Of a stretch of 41,145 bases of DNA, positions 1 to 8,246 are shown in pieces. Both the position numbers and the translations under genes were made by a program. Positions within the stretch are counted from its first letter, which is position 1, and every line of letters starts with the position of its first letter. The stretch comes from Maricaulis sp. (GTDB taxonomy: Bacteria; Pseudomonadota; Alphaproteobacteria; Caulobacterales; Maricaulaceae). The stretch lies in NCBI GenBank assembly GCA_029251785.1, contig JAQXCQ010000163.1, positions 1 to 41,145 of the forward strand, in the 5' to 3' direction. A model generated the notes under the pieces. That model had not been told where the DNA came from. It did not search any database and saw only the letters and a program-made list of their open reading frames with translations.

Positions 1-598
1 AATCGGCACCAATTTCACCCCACGGCAGACAAATAATCCGGCTCGCCCTGTTGGCTCCGGATGTGCAGCGCGCAATCCTTGAGGGACGCCAGCCCGTCGG
101 AATGAAAATATCCGATCTCACATCTCGCGATCTTCCCTTGTGCTGGAAGCAGCAGGCCAAAGTATTGGGTTTTTCGAGCCCAATTTGATCCCCTCATGCG
201 ACCACTAATATCCCTGTTATGCAGGGTAAATACCCCCATCATCAGGTCTACGCCCCCTGTTATGGTCACTAATGACCCTGTTTTGGCAAAGAACAGGAAA
301 GTGATTATGTTTCGCGTAGGGTAATGAAATTGCTTGGTTAAAATTCCTTCTGCCGGCGAGGGTGCAGCGTTCTGGCCTGTTATGGCCTGTTATGGCCTCC
401 GATTTTAACAAAATTCCCTGTTAATGCCCAAACCCATCTACCCACCGGACGCGCGGAGACCGCCCGCCAGCTTGCCTGCAAAAAGCTCCACAGGTGAGGG
501 AATTGGTTCGCCATAGATAGGGATTTGTCGCAAATAGCGCCCCTGTTACGGGACGTTGCGGTACGGTTCCTGATCTGAAGACGAGTTGTGTGGGTGTG
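1..598. other. gene-poor region beside tRNA-Ser
   Basis: I find no convincing gene in this stretch. Open frames of 60-90 codons exist on both strands, but none has a recognisable domain, a good ribosome binding site or a neighbour that supports it. What stands out is the repeated CCCTGTTA-type motif, annotated separately. The region lies directly downstream of the 3' end of the minus-strand tRNA-Ser, a position where integrative elements often insert, but no integrase gene or second copy of the tRNA end is visible inside the window. Confidence 0.6.
212..552. repeat. dispersed CCCTGTTA(T)-type motif, seven copies
   Basis: Near-identical copies occur at 212-220, 255-263, 276-284 (ending TTTT), 376-385 and 386-395 (a perfect tandem of CCTGTTATGG), 416-424 and 541-549. 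A weaker eighth copy (CCCTGTTGG) lies near 47. All have the same orientation; read from the minus strand they are TAACAGGG. Spacing is irregular apart from the tandem pair. Similar AACAGGG-rich tracts are, from memory, found beside tRNA-Ser genes in other alphaproteobacteria. The function is unknown; protein binding sites or remains of an integration site are possible. Confidence 0.6.
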
Positions 599-686
599 TG
601 GCGGAGAGGGAGGGATTCGAACCCCCGGAACCTCGCGGTTCAACGGTTTTCAAGACCGCCGCAATCGACCACTCTGCCACCTCTCC
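599..686 (-). tRNA. tRNA-Ser (anticodon UGA), CCA encoded
   Basis: Read on the minus strand, the 5' acceptor strand GGAGAGG (from 686) pairs with CCUCUCC at 609-603. It is followed by discriminator G at 602 and a genomically encoded CCA (601-599). The anticodon stem CGGUC/GACCG-type arm carries the loop CUUGAAA, giving anticodon UGA, which reads UCN serine codons. The T arm contains GGUUCGAAUCC. The length of 88 nt with a long variable arm is as expected for a class II serine tRNA. Confidence 0.95.
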
Positions 687-800
687 GTCAGGCACCTCAT
701 AGCGGGGATTGACCGCATTGGGCAATGGCGGCTTACCCTCGGTTTACACTTGGCGGCTAGTTTTTGCAGTTCATAGGAATAATTCGAGCTGGATTTCACT

Positions 801-1904
801 GTGCATACACCGCGTATCCTACTGATTGTCGGCCTTATCAGCGCGTTGGCAGCCTGCTCCTCGGCTCCACGCCCCAGCGCTCGCAACCCGCGGCCGGCAC
901 TACCGGTCGAGGCCCTTAATCGCATTGCAGAATCGTCGCACCATCAAAAGGTTGGCAACCCATACACTGTCGCGGGCCAGCGATTCGTACCGCAGCGAGA
1001 TGATGATTATGACGAGGTCGGGACGGGGTCCTGGTATGGACCCAATTTCCACGGTCGACCGACAGCAAATGGTGAAGTTTTTGATCAAAACTTGCTGACC
1101 GCAGCCCATACCACATTGCCCATCCCATCCGTTGTGGAAGTTACCAATCTTGAAAACGGGCGCTCAATCATCGTCCGACTTAACGATCGCGGCCCCTTTG
1201 TGGATGACCGGATTATCGATCTCAGCCGCGCTGCCGCAACACAATTAGGCTATCAAAGTAGAGGCTTGGCCCGCGTACGTGTGCGTTATCTCGGGCCGGC
1301 GATTGCGGCCAATGCTGATCCCTATAGCGGATCTCGACCGCCCCAGACTGGTCCCACTCCGGCCCGATCGCCTGCCATCATCCCGCAAGTCACACCTGTC
1401 GAGGCGACCGACGCTGCACTCGCACTGCCGCCATACACAGCGCCAGCTCCAGCAAACGCTCTTGCGGCCAATCTTCCGGCATTGGCACCAGCTGAAGGGA
1501 CGGCTCATCCCGCACCGGGAACCTTTGATCCAGCGCCTCTTGAAGCCAATTTGCCCGCCATGCCGTCCCGCCAAATGTCTCAAATTCCGAATACGTCCAC
1601 AATGCAGACAGAAAATTCGGCTCGGTCTGTCTCACAGCAGGCGCCCCAATATCAAGCCCCAACAGACCCGGGTCGATTTTTGACGATTCAAGTTGGCGCT
1701 TTCAGCAGTGAAGCAAACGCGCGCGCCCTGGTCGATCGCCTATCGGCCGCCGGGGAGACCTGGCTCGATATTCGGTCCGGAAGCGATGGCTCAATTTATC
1801 GCGTTATGTTTGGGCGTTGGACCGACAATGCCAGTGCATCAAGCGCACGGACCTTGCTGGAAAACTGGGATGTTTTCGATGGCATCGTCGTCGCTGTGCC
1901 GTAG
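801..1904 (+). CDS. rlpA: RlpA-like septal lytic transglycosylase lipoprotein with SPOR domain
   Basis: A 367-residue outer-envelope lipoprotein. It has a signal peptide with the lipobox LAAC (Cys at residue 19), then a double-psi beta-barrel at about 74-165 with the conserved GSWYGPNFHGRPTANGE block and the LNDRGPF segment (127-133) that carries the catalytic Asp of the family. A proline/alanine-rich linker (about 170-285) leads to a C-terminal SPOR domain (about 290-367) that binds denuded glycan strands. RlpA proteins cleave naked peptidoglycan at the division site. The start is a GTG with a weak GAGCTGGA upstream. It opens a plus-strand cluster of envelope and replication genes; dacA follows after about 170 bases. 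Confidence 0.93.
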   Translation: MHTPRILLIVGLISALAACSSAPRPSARNPRPALPVEALNRIAESSHHQKVGNPYTVAGQRFVPQRDDDYDEVGTGSWYGPNFHGRPTANGEVFDQNLLTAAHTTLPIPSVVEVTNLENGRSIIVRLNDRGPFVDDRIIDLSRAAATQLGYQSRGLARVRVRYLGPAIAANADPYSGSRPPQTGPTPARSPAIIPQVTPVEATDAALALPPYTAPAPANALAANLPALAPAEGTAHPAPGTFDPAPLEANLPAMPSRQMSQIPNTSTMQTENSARSVSQQAPQYQAPTDPGRFLTIQVGAFSSEANARALVDRLSAAGETWLDIRSGSDGSIYRVMFGRWTDNASASSARTLLENWDVFDGIVVAVP

Positions 1905-2073
1905 CGATTGCTGCCGCTTTAAAGTCCACTGTCACAGATGACACTGGACGTCATGCTTTAGCCGCGCTTCTATGATACTTCGCATCTCTGAAATCGGCCG
2001 ATTCCTGTTCCGGCCGCATGTTTGGGCGGCTTTGGTATCAAATCTCGGCCGAAACTCTACAAGGAGCGTTATT

Positions 2074-3225
2074 TTGCGCGCGGTTTTCATCCTTCTAACG
2101 ACCATGTTACTAGCCATTTCGGGGCCAATTGCAGCCCAGGACAGCTATCAGACCGAAGCCACCCATGCCGTGATCATGGACTTTGAAACCGGTCAAATAC
2201 TCTTCGAGAAGAATGGTGATGAACCGATGCCACCGGCATCGATGAGCAAATTGATGACGGTTTTGATGGTTTTCGAAGCCATCGAAAATGGGACCATCTC
2301 CCTAAATGATGAATTGCCCGTCTCCGAAAATGCCTGGCGGCGTGGTGGCGCGGCCTCTGGCTCTTCCACCATGTTTCTCGAAGTTAACAGTCGTGCCCGT
2401 GTTGAAGACCTGCTTCGCGGCATCATGATCCAGTCGGGTAACGATGCCTGCATCGTCATCGCCGAAGCACTGGGCGGCACCGAGGCAGCATTCGCCGAAA
2501 TGATGAATGATCGCGCCCTGGAATTAGGTTTGGAGAATTCCAGCTTCGCGAATTCGACCGGCTGGCCCCACCCGGACCATCGCGTCAGCGCGAGGGATTT
2601 GGCGACAATTGCCCGCATTATGATGAATAATCACCCGGATCTCTACCCAATCTGGGCAGAACGCGAATTTACCTATAACGGCATCCGCCAATACAATCGT
2701 AATCCACTACTGGGCGTTTTTGATGGTGCAGATGGCCTGAAGACCGGTCATACGGAAGAATCTGGCTATGGTCTTGTTGGAACCGCAATACGCGATGATG
2801 AGCGACGCATCATCGTTTTTAATGGCATGACCTCAAATAACGCCCGCGCCAATGAAGCCGAGCGTATGATGCGTGCCGCACTGTCCGATTTTTCAGTCTA
2901 TCACCTGTTTGCAGCCGATGATCCGGTGGAGCAAAGCGCTCCGGTCTTTATGGGCGAGGCCGAAATGGTGGCACTTCGCGTCGGTGAAGATATCTCCATC
3001 GGACTGCATCGCCGCGCCCGGCGTGGGCTGACAGTCACCGCAATTTATGACGGCCCGATCGTGGCGCCGATCAATGAAGGTGATCAGATCGGGACTTTAT
3101 TGGTAGAGGCTCCGGGCATCGAAGCTCAGGAATATCCTCTGCTGGCTGACGAGACCGTTGAGCGCAAGGGTTTGATGGGCCGTATCGGCGCAGCTCTGGT
3201 TCATATGCTGCGCGGTGGAAATTGA
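2074..3225 (+). CDS. dacA: D-alanyl-D-alanine carboxypeptidase (penicillin-binding protein 5/6 type)
   Basis: A periplasmic serine peptidase that trims the terminal D-Ala from peptidoglycan stem peptides. I place the start at the TTG at 2074 because AAGGAG lies seven bases before it (2061-2066) and it leaves a clean signal peptide ending IAAQ. The longer frame from 1972 would bury the signal peptide behind 34 residues. The three active-site motifs of the S11/PBP5 family are present: SMSK at 56-59, SGN at 121-123 and KTG near 223. The PBP5-type C-terminal beta domain follows. The length of 383 residues is normal. The stop overlaps or abuts the tmk start. Confidence 0.93.
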   Translation: MRAVFILLTTMLLAISGPIAAQDSYQTEATHAVIMDFETGQILFEKNGDEPMPPASMSKLMTVLMVFEAIENGTISLNDELPVSENAWRRGGAASGSSTMFLEVNSRARVEDLLRGIMIQSGNDACIVIAEALGGTEAAFAEMMNDRALELGLENSSFANSTGWPHPDHRVSARDLATIARIMMNNHPDLYPIWAEREFTYNGIRQYNRNPLLGVFDGADGLKTGHTEESGYGLVGTAIRDDERRIIVFNGMTSNNARANEAERMMRAALSDFSVYHLFAADDPVEQSAPVFMGEAEMVALRVGEDISIGLHRRARRGLTVTAIYDGPIVAPINEGDQIGTLLVEAPGIEAQEYPLLADETVERKGLMGRIGAALVHMLRGGN

Positions 3226-3226
3226 C

Positions 3227-3859
3227 GTGAAAGGACGATTTATCAGCCTTGAGGGCGGTGAGGGCGCGGGTAAAACCACGCTGGTCAAAAGTCTTCGCGA
3301 CACCCTGCAGGCCCGCGATCTTGAAGTCGTAATATCACGAGAACCCGGCGGCACACCCGGCGCTGAAATTCTGCGCGATATACTCGTCAACGGAGCGACA
3401 GATCGTTGGTCGCCGATGACCGAGGCATTGCTGATGTATGCCAGCCGCGTAGATCACGTTGAAAAGCTGATAAAACCGGCTCTGGAACGCGGCGCTTGGG
3501 TGCTGTGCGACCGCTTCTCTGATTCCACCACTGCGTATCAGGGGGCAGCCGGTGGCGTGGATCTTCATCAGATCGCGCTCCTGCATCAAGCGTGTCTGGG
3601 AAACTTCAAGCCGGATTTGACGCTCATCGTCGATCTCGATCCAGACATTGGCATCAAGCGCACCGTCAATCGAGGCGAGGATGCCAGCCGATTTGAACGT
3701 TTCGATCACGGATTTCATAGCCGGTTGAGAGACGCCTATCTCAACATCGCATCAGCCGAGCCTGAGCGGTGCGTTTTGCTGGATGGCTCGAGAGCACAGC
3801 GCGAAGTCTATGACGCCGCGATTGAAGCGATTGACGCCCGGCTCGGCGTCCAGGCGTGA
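3227..3859 (+). CDS. tmk: thymidylate kinase
   Basis: Phosphorylates dTMP to dTDP with ATP in the cytoplasm for DNA synthesis. The N-terminus GRFISLEGGEGAGKTTL contains the P-loop. The DR(F/Y) motif (CDRFSDST) and the EPGGTPGAE segment of the thymidylate kinase family are both present, and the length of about 210 residues is normal. The start is uncertain: GTG at 3227 sits behind GGTGGA (3214-3219) and directly follows the dacA stop, whereas an in-frame GTG at 3215 would add four residues and overlap dacA by eleven bases. The 3' end overlaps holB by four bases (GTGA), showing tight translational coupling. Confidence 0.94.
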   Translation: MKGRFISLEGGEGAGKTTLVKSLRDTLQARDLEVVISREPGGTPGAEILRDILVNGATDRWSPMTEALLMYASRVDHVEKLIKPALERGAWVLCDRFSDSTTAYQGAAGGVDLHQIALLHQACLGNFKPDLTLIVDLDPDIGIKRTVNRGEDASRFERFDHGFHSRLRDAYLNIASAEPERCVLLDGSRAQREVYDAAIEAIDARLGVQA

Positions 3860-4899
3860 GCACAGATCCGGATATCGAGTCAGATCAACAAGCTGGCTGC
3901 CTTCACCCACGCGATCGATATGATTTGATTGGGCATGATCGGGCAGAGACCGACTTTGCCAATGCCTGGGCCTCCGGCAATTTTCACCATGCCTGGTTAA
4001 TCACCGGGCCCAAGGGGGTCGGCAAGGCCAGCCTCGCATGGCGAGCGGCACGACGCGCACTGGGCGCAAATCCGGCATCTCAATACGGCATATTGGGCAG
4101 CGCCCCAGACGATCCGGTCTGCCGGCTGTTTGAAAGCCAGGCTTGCGCAGATCTACTTGTGTTGCGCCGTCCGTGGGATGAAAAGCGCAAACGCTGGCGT
4201 GCGGAAATAACCGTTGATGAAGCCCGCAAGGCTCCCAAATTCTTCGAAAAAACTGCCGGTGCCGGTGGTTGGCGCGCCTGCATTGTCGATGGCATTGATG
4301 ACATGAACAACAATGCTGCCAATGCCTTGCTCAAAACGCTCGAGGAGCCACCTGCGCGGGGTGTCCTGTTTTTGATCTCCCATTCGCCGGGCCAATTGAA
4401 GGCTACGATCCGATCAAGATGTCGGCGTTTAGACTTGCGCGCCCCGAACCAGGAGAAGACCGTCAACTGGTTGACCAATAGCGCTAATGGTATCGACCCG
4501 GAACAAGCCGCCTCCGCCTGCAAAATGGCCAATAATGCGCCGGGCCGGGCGCTGGAACTGGCTATGTCCGGTGGGGTATCCATGGCGAGGACGGTGGATA
4601 GCCTGGTGGGTTTGGGCACTCGGGCTAGCCCATCTGAAGTCCGCGCATTGGCAGAGCGGGTTTCCGCACGAAACGCGGACGGCCTCCGTGAGGTTTTTTA
4701 TGAATGCCTAGCGCGCTCAATGCACCACCGCGCCCGAACACGCGCCACAGCCGGAGATGATCCAACAAGCTGGCTGGATGCCGCAGCCCAATTACAGGCT
4801 CTCGTCCGCGACGCAGACAATATCTATCTGGATGCCCGCCAGTCGGCGCTATCGGCGCTCAATCTGGCACGTGAAGCCGCCCGCAAGGAAAATGCCTGA
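3856..4899 (+). CDS. holB: DNA polymerase III delta prime subunit
   Basis: A clamp-loader AAA+ subunit of the replicative polymerase. The 347-residue protein has a P-loop (GPKGVGKAS, near residue 50). The region after it matches delta prime proteins, with the segment IDDMNNNAANALLKTLEEPP and SRCRRLDLRAP corresponding to the sensor/SRC motif of clamp loaders. The GTG start overlaps the tmk stop in GTGA. tmk-holB pairing is conserved across many bacteria. In related alphaproteobacteria metG usually lies between holB and tatD; here tatD starts three bases after the holB stop and metG is not present. Confidence 0.92.
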   Translation: MSTDPDIESDQQAGCLHPRDRYDLIGHDRAETDFANAWASGNFHHAWLITGPKGVGKASLAWRAARRALGANPASQYGILGSAPDDPVCRLFESQACADLLVLRRPWDEKRKRWRAEITVDEARKAPKFFEKTAGAGGWRACIVDGIDDMNNNAANALLKTLEEPPARGVLFLISHSPGQLKATIRSRCRRLDLRAPNQEKTVNWLTNSANGIDPEQAASACKMANNAPGRALELAMSGGVSMARTVDSLVGLGTRASPSEVRALAERVSARNADGLREVFYECLARSMHHRARTRATAGDDPTSWLDAAAQLQALVRDADNIYLDARQSALSALNLAREAARKENA

Positions 4900-4902
4900 A
4901 CC

Positions 4903-5685
4903 ATGCTCATCGACAGTCACGTAAATTTACATGGAGGACAATTTGAGGGCGATCTCAATGAGGTCATCGCACGCGCACGCGCGGTCGGCATCGTCAGAAT
5001 GATCACAATTTGCTGCCAATTATCTGACTTTGAAGCAGTTTCTCGCATCGCTGAAAATTATGATGACATCTGGTGCACGATCGGAGCTCACCCGCATCAT
5101 GCAAAAGATAAACCTAACATCACGGCCGATGAACTCATTGAAATAGCGCAACATCCCCGCGTAGTCGGAATTGGCGAAACCGGATTGGATTTCCATTACG
5201 GGTATTCGCCTGAAGCCGACCAGCTTTCCAGTTTTAAGGCCCACATCGAGGCCGCCCGCCGGACCGACTTGCCGCTCATCATTCACACCCGGGAGGCCGA
5301 CACAAAAATGGCCGAACTGCTGGAGGATGAAATGGGGAAGGGGGCTTTCCGTCCGCTGATGCATTGTTATACGAGCGGAAATGAGCTCGCTCAACGCGCC
5401 GCAAAACTTGGTGCCTGGTTTGCGGCCTCGGGAATTATCACGTTTAAGAAAGCAGAAAACGTCCGGGAAGTTTTTCGCGATCACATACCGGACACCAAAA
5501 TTATTGTCGAAACCGATTGCCCGTATCTCGCCCCAATTCCGCATCGAGGGAGACGCTGCGAGCCTTCCTTTCTTCCCGCCGTCGCAGCTGGCCTTGCCGC
5601 GGTAAAGGGTTGGTCGGACGAAGAATGCGCCAAGCGAACGACCGATGCGTTCTTTGATCTGTTCGATAAGGTCCCACGCCCATGA
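4903..5685 (+). CDS. tatD: TatD family metal-dependent hydrolase (deoxyribonuclease)
   Basis: A TIM-barrel amidohydrolase-fold phosphodiesterase of 260 residues. Conserved family elements are GIGETGLDFHY (metal-bridging Glu), IIHTREAD, HCYTSG and ETDCPYLAP (C-terminal Asp). The N-terminal metal motif, normally H-x-H in DSHCHLD, reads DSHVNLH here, so the second His is Asn; another His lies two residues later. TatD proteins have 3'-5' exonuclease activity on DNA. ATG start; the end overlaps the next gene in ATGA, so the two are translationally coupled. Confidence 0.9.
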   Translation: MLIDSHVNLHGGQFEGDLNEVIARARAVGIVRMITICCQLSDFEAVSRIAENYDDIWCTIGAHPHHAKDKPNITADELIEIAQHPRVVGIGETGLDFHYGYSPEADQLSSFKAHIEAARRTDLPLIIHTREADTKMAELLEDEMGKGAFRPLMHCYTSGNELAQRAAKLGAWFAASGIITFKKAENVREVFRDHIPDTKIIVETDCPYLAPIPHRGRRCEPSFLPAVAAGLAAVKGWSDEECAKRTTDAFFDLFDKVPRP

Positions 5686-6536
5686 CGCACCATATCCGGG
5701 CCACAATACTGGGATGCGGATCCTCCGGTGGCGTTCCTCGCGCGAATGGCGATTGGGGTGATTGTGACCCAAATAACCCAAAGAACCGCCGTCGGCGTTG
5801 CTCCTTATTGGTTGAGCAGGCCGTCAGTCAGCACGCGCTTGATACGGGTGACGAGGTCACACGCGTCGTCATTGATGCATCGCCAGATTTTCGCGAGCAA
5901 ATGCTCAGTGCCAAGGTTCGCCGGCTCGATGGTGTCCTGATTACTCATGACCACGCTGATCAAACCCACGGCATGGATGACTTGCGGGCGTTTGCTCTGT
6001 CTCAGAAAACTCGAATTCCAGTGTGGATGGACGACGTCACCGCAGAAACATTATTAGTGCGTTTTGGCTACGCGTTTAACGCTCGCCCGAATTCTCCCTA
6101 TCCAGCGATTCTGGATCGCCGGGATATCAATGAACAGCGCTCTTGTATTCAAATAAGTGGTCCGGGCGGTATTATAGACTTTACGCCATATATTCAGCAG
6201 CATGGCTGGATTACTTCGCTAGGATTCCGGTTCGCAGATCTGGCATATTCCGCCGACATTAGCGGCATCGGTCAAACGAGTTTGGATAAACTTGACGGGC
6301 TGCAATGTTGGATTATCGACGCGTTGCGCCATGAACCCCATCCGACGCATTTCAGCGTCGATGATGCACTGAGAGTCCTGGAAAGCGTAAAGTGTCGAAC
6401 CGGTATTCTCACCAACCTACATATCCCACTGGATTATGAAAAATTGTCGGCAACGCTCCCAGACAATGTGCGCTGCGCCTTTGATGGGATCCAGGTGACA
6501 CAGGGGCCCCAATCACTGGTTTTCAATGATTGTTGA
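5682..6536 (+). CDS. MBL-fold metallo-hydrolase (PhnP-like)
   Basis: A 284-residue metallo-beta-lactamase-fold phosphodiesterase. The N-terminus CGSSGGVPRANGDWGDCDP and the cluster NRRRRCSLLV are typical of the PhnP/YcbX-like branch, which may bind a structural zinc. The catalytic metal motif HDHADQTHG (HxHxDxxH) is intact, and downstream His residues (RHEPHPTHFS, LHIPLDY) complete the sites. In many alphaproteobacteria this gene follows tatD directly. PhnP cleaves cyclic ribose phosphates in phosphonate use, but no phosphonate genes are nearby, so the substrate is not known. Confidence 0.88.
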   Translation: MTHHIRATILGCGSSGGVPRANGDWGDCDPNNPKNRRRRCSLLVEQAVSQHALDTGDEVTRVVIDASPDFREQMLSAKVRRLDGVLITHDHADQTHGMDDLRAFALSQKTRIPVWMDDVTAETLLVRFGYAFNARPNSPYPAILDRRDINEQRSCIQISGPGGIIDFTPYIQQHGWITSLGFRFADLAYSADISGIGQTSLDKLDGLQCWIIDALRHEPHPTHFSVDDALRVLESVKCRTGILTNLHIPLDYEKLSATLPDNVRCAFDGIQVTQGPQSLVFNDC

Positions 6537-6558
6537 CCACGACACCGTATCTATTTCT

Positions 6559-6574
6559 CATAATATATATTATG
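6559..6574. repeat. 16-bp perfect palindrome CATAATATATATTATG
   Basis: A perfect inverted repeat in the 162-base gap between the MBL hydrolase and the channel gene, flanked by a second 6-bp inverted repeat (CGACAC at 6540-6545, GTGTCG at 6583-6588). It could be an operator for the downstream channel gene, or the structure could be transcribed at the end of the tatD operon. There is no U-tract, so an intrinsic terminator is unlikely. Confidence 0.5.
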
Positions 6575-6698
6575 CGCCATTTGTGTCGAGATAAACGATT
6601 GTCCCCATCTCATTGCGCGTGAGCCAAACCAAGACTAAAACGCGTGGACTGCATGTCCAGATAACATCGGTAAATCCGCCCGCGCCCATGAGGATTGC

Positions 6699-7151
6699 AT
6701 GATCTATCCGCTTCTACTTTCTGCCGGACTCGCAGTCAGCACCATCATCATCCACATGGTCGGATTATCGCTTCTGATGGCGATGATGCATCGCACCTCT
6801 CCCACATTGCGACCTCACCAATCCCGATGGCGACAGGCCGTTTTTATAGTGGTGATCGTGCTCGGGCTTTTTGTGATTCACGCGGCAGAAATATGGCTGT
6901 ACGCCCTGGCTTACATATGGGTTGGTGCATTGGATGCGCTTGAACCCGCTCTCTATTTCTCGACGTCGACCTTTACGACATTGGGCTATGGTGACGTCAT
7001 CCTTGGAGCCGATTGGCGCCTTGTGGCCGCGATCGAGGGTTTTAACGGGTTTCTTTTGATCGGTTGGTCTACCGCTTACCTGGTAACGGTTATCGGCCGC
7101 CTTCGATCTCTGGAACATGGATGGCTCGATCAACCCGGCAAACGCCCCTAA
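6699..7151 (+). CDS. small two-pore-helix potassium channel family protein
   Basis: A 150-residue membrane protein with hydrophobic segments at about 4-27, 45-75 and 105-130. Between the second and third lies the pore signature FTTLGYGDV with the GYG selectivity filter of K+ channels (Ion_trans_2 family). No cytoplasmic RCK/TrkA domain is fused to it. It probably assembles as a tetramer in the inner membrane. The gene stands alone between the replication operon and a convergent protease gene. The channel family is clear; ion specificity and gating are inferred from the filter only. Confidence 0.85.
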   Translation: MIYPLLLSAGLAVSTIIIHMVGLSLLMAMMHRTSPTLRPHQSRWRQAVFIVVIVLGLFVIHAAEIWLYALAYIWVGALDALEPALYFSTSTFTTLGYGDVILGADWRLVAAIEGFNGFLLIGWSTAYLVTVIGRLRSLEHGWLDQPGKRP

Positions 7152-7176
7152 ATCGGGCATTCGACTGGACGGTTAT

Positions 7177-8115
7177 TTAGTCGTGTTTCTGACCTAATGA
7201 TCGACCAGTCATCAGCACGATGGTAATCGCGACCAGCGCAAATGGTACAGCCTTGGTAAGCTGATAACCAATGGTGAGTGCCGTTTCAATATCAGCACTT
7301 CCCGCTAAACCCATCGCATCATTAACAAATCCATGCGCGAGCACTGCGGGCCACAGGCTTCCATTGGTCAGCTTCATGCCCAAGACAGCGATAACAGATG
7401 TCGCAACTATCGACAGCGTGAAGCTTGGAAAATACTGACCCCAGTACATACCTAGCCCCATCTCATTCATCACGCCCCCCGTTATATCTCGAGGGAGGTG
7501 CCAACTCGCCCAGATCAGGCCGACTAGGACTGCAGCAGCGAGCGGCGACATTGAATTTTCGGCAATTGGATTGGCAAACCCGCGCCATCCGCCCTCTTCC
7601 AGTAACGCACCCTGATCTGTAAGTGCAGCAAACAAGGCCAAAGGAAGAAGCGGGACAATTTGGTCAACTCCCGGAAGCGTAAACCCCGCACCATATATGC
7701 CAAAACGGACAACCGCCGTTCCTGCCAGACCCACAGCACAGGCCAGAACCACGAGACCATACCCTCTCAAAACGTCTGGAAACGTAAGTTCGCCACGACC
7801 GAATGGATTTATTTTATCTAGAATATTCCGTAGCTTGCTGCCTTCTCTTGAGAAAAGAATTACGAGACTGGCGGCCAAGAGCGGCACACTGGAGCCAAAA
7901 ATAAGCAACCATAAGCCCGGCTCAATCAGAGCCAGTCTGCCAATATCAAAGAGGTTGGACGTCCAAACTACACCCGATCGCTCACTCGCACGGGCGGCTT
8001 GCCCGCTAAAATCCATCAAGCCACCACCAAATATTAAATCTACAATTGGAATTAACCCCAGAAGCAGAAAGCTTAGAAGAACGAACACCAGAAATTTAGT
8101 TCGAGATTGGGTCAT
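7177..8115 (-). CDS. CPBP family intramembrane glutamic endopeptidase
   Basis: A polytopic membrane protein (about 312 residues, some eight hydrophobic segments) with the three motifs of the CPBP/Abi (CAAX protease, Rce1-like) family: EEGGWRGF (EExxxR), WASWHLPR (the first His) and AHGFVND (the second His). Bacterial members are membrane proteases, sometimes linked to bacteriocin immunity. I chose the ATG at 8115; the frame also offers a TTG at 8127. It is convergent with the channel gene and divergent from mazG. The natural substrate cannot be read from context. Confidence 0.87.
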   Translation of the reverse strand: MTQSRTKFLVFVLLSFLLLGLIPIVDLIFGGGLMDFSGQAARASERSGVVWTSNLFDIGRLALIEPGLWLLIFGSSVPLLAASLVILFSREGSKLRNILDKINPFGRGELTFPDVLRGYGLVVLACAVGLAGTAVVRFGIYGAGFTLPGVDQIVPLLPLALFAALTDQGALLEEGGWRGFANPIAENSMSPLAAAVLVGLIWASWHLPRDITGGVMNEMGLGMYWGQYFPSFTLSIVATSVIAVLGMKLTNGSLWPAVLAHGFVNDAMGLAGSADIETALTIGYQLTKAVPFALVAITIVLMTGRSLGQKHD

Positions 8116-8246
8116 TTCACGATCCAACCAGTTTCAGGATTTATTGACAAGCTTCCGGGCAAAAGGGTTCTTGTTCCGGCTCTCTGTTGAGTGTGGCTGT
8201 GCCTGTTCGCAAAACCGCGTAAAATCACACCCGAAGAGGAAGATAA

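Noticed and set aside
15-411. Two short minus-strand open frames (84 and 64 codons) in the left gap
   Set aside because: They run through the CCCTGTTA repeats, have no good ribosome binding site and no recognisable family.
5020-5781. A 253-codon open frame on the minus strand opposite tatD
   Set aside because: It runs antisense through tatD and into the MBL gene, which both have clear motifs; no ribosome binding site or family resemblance.
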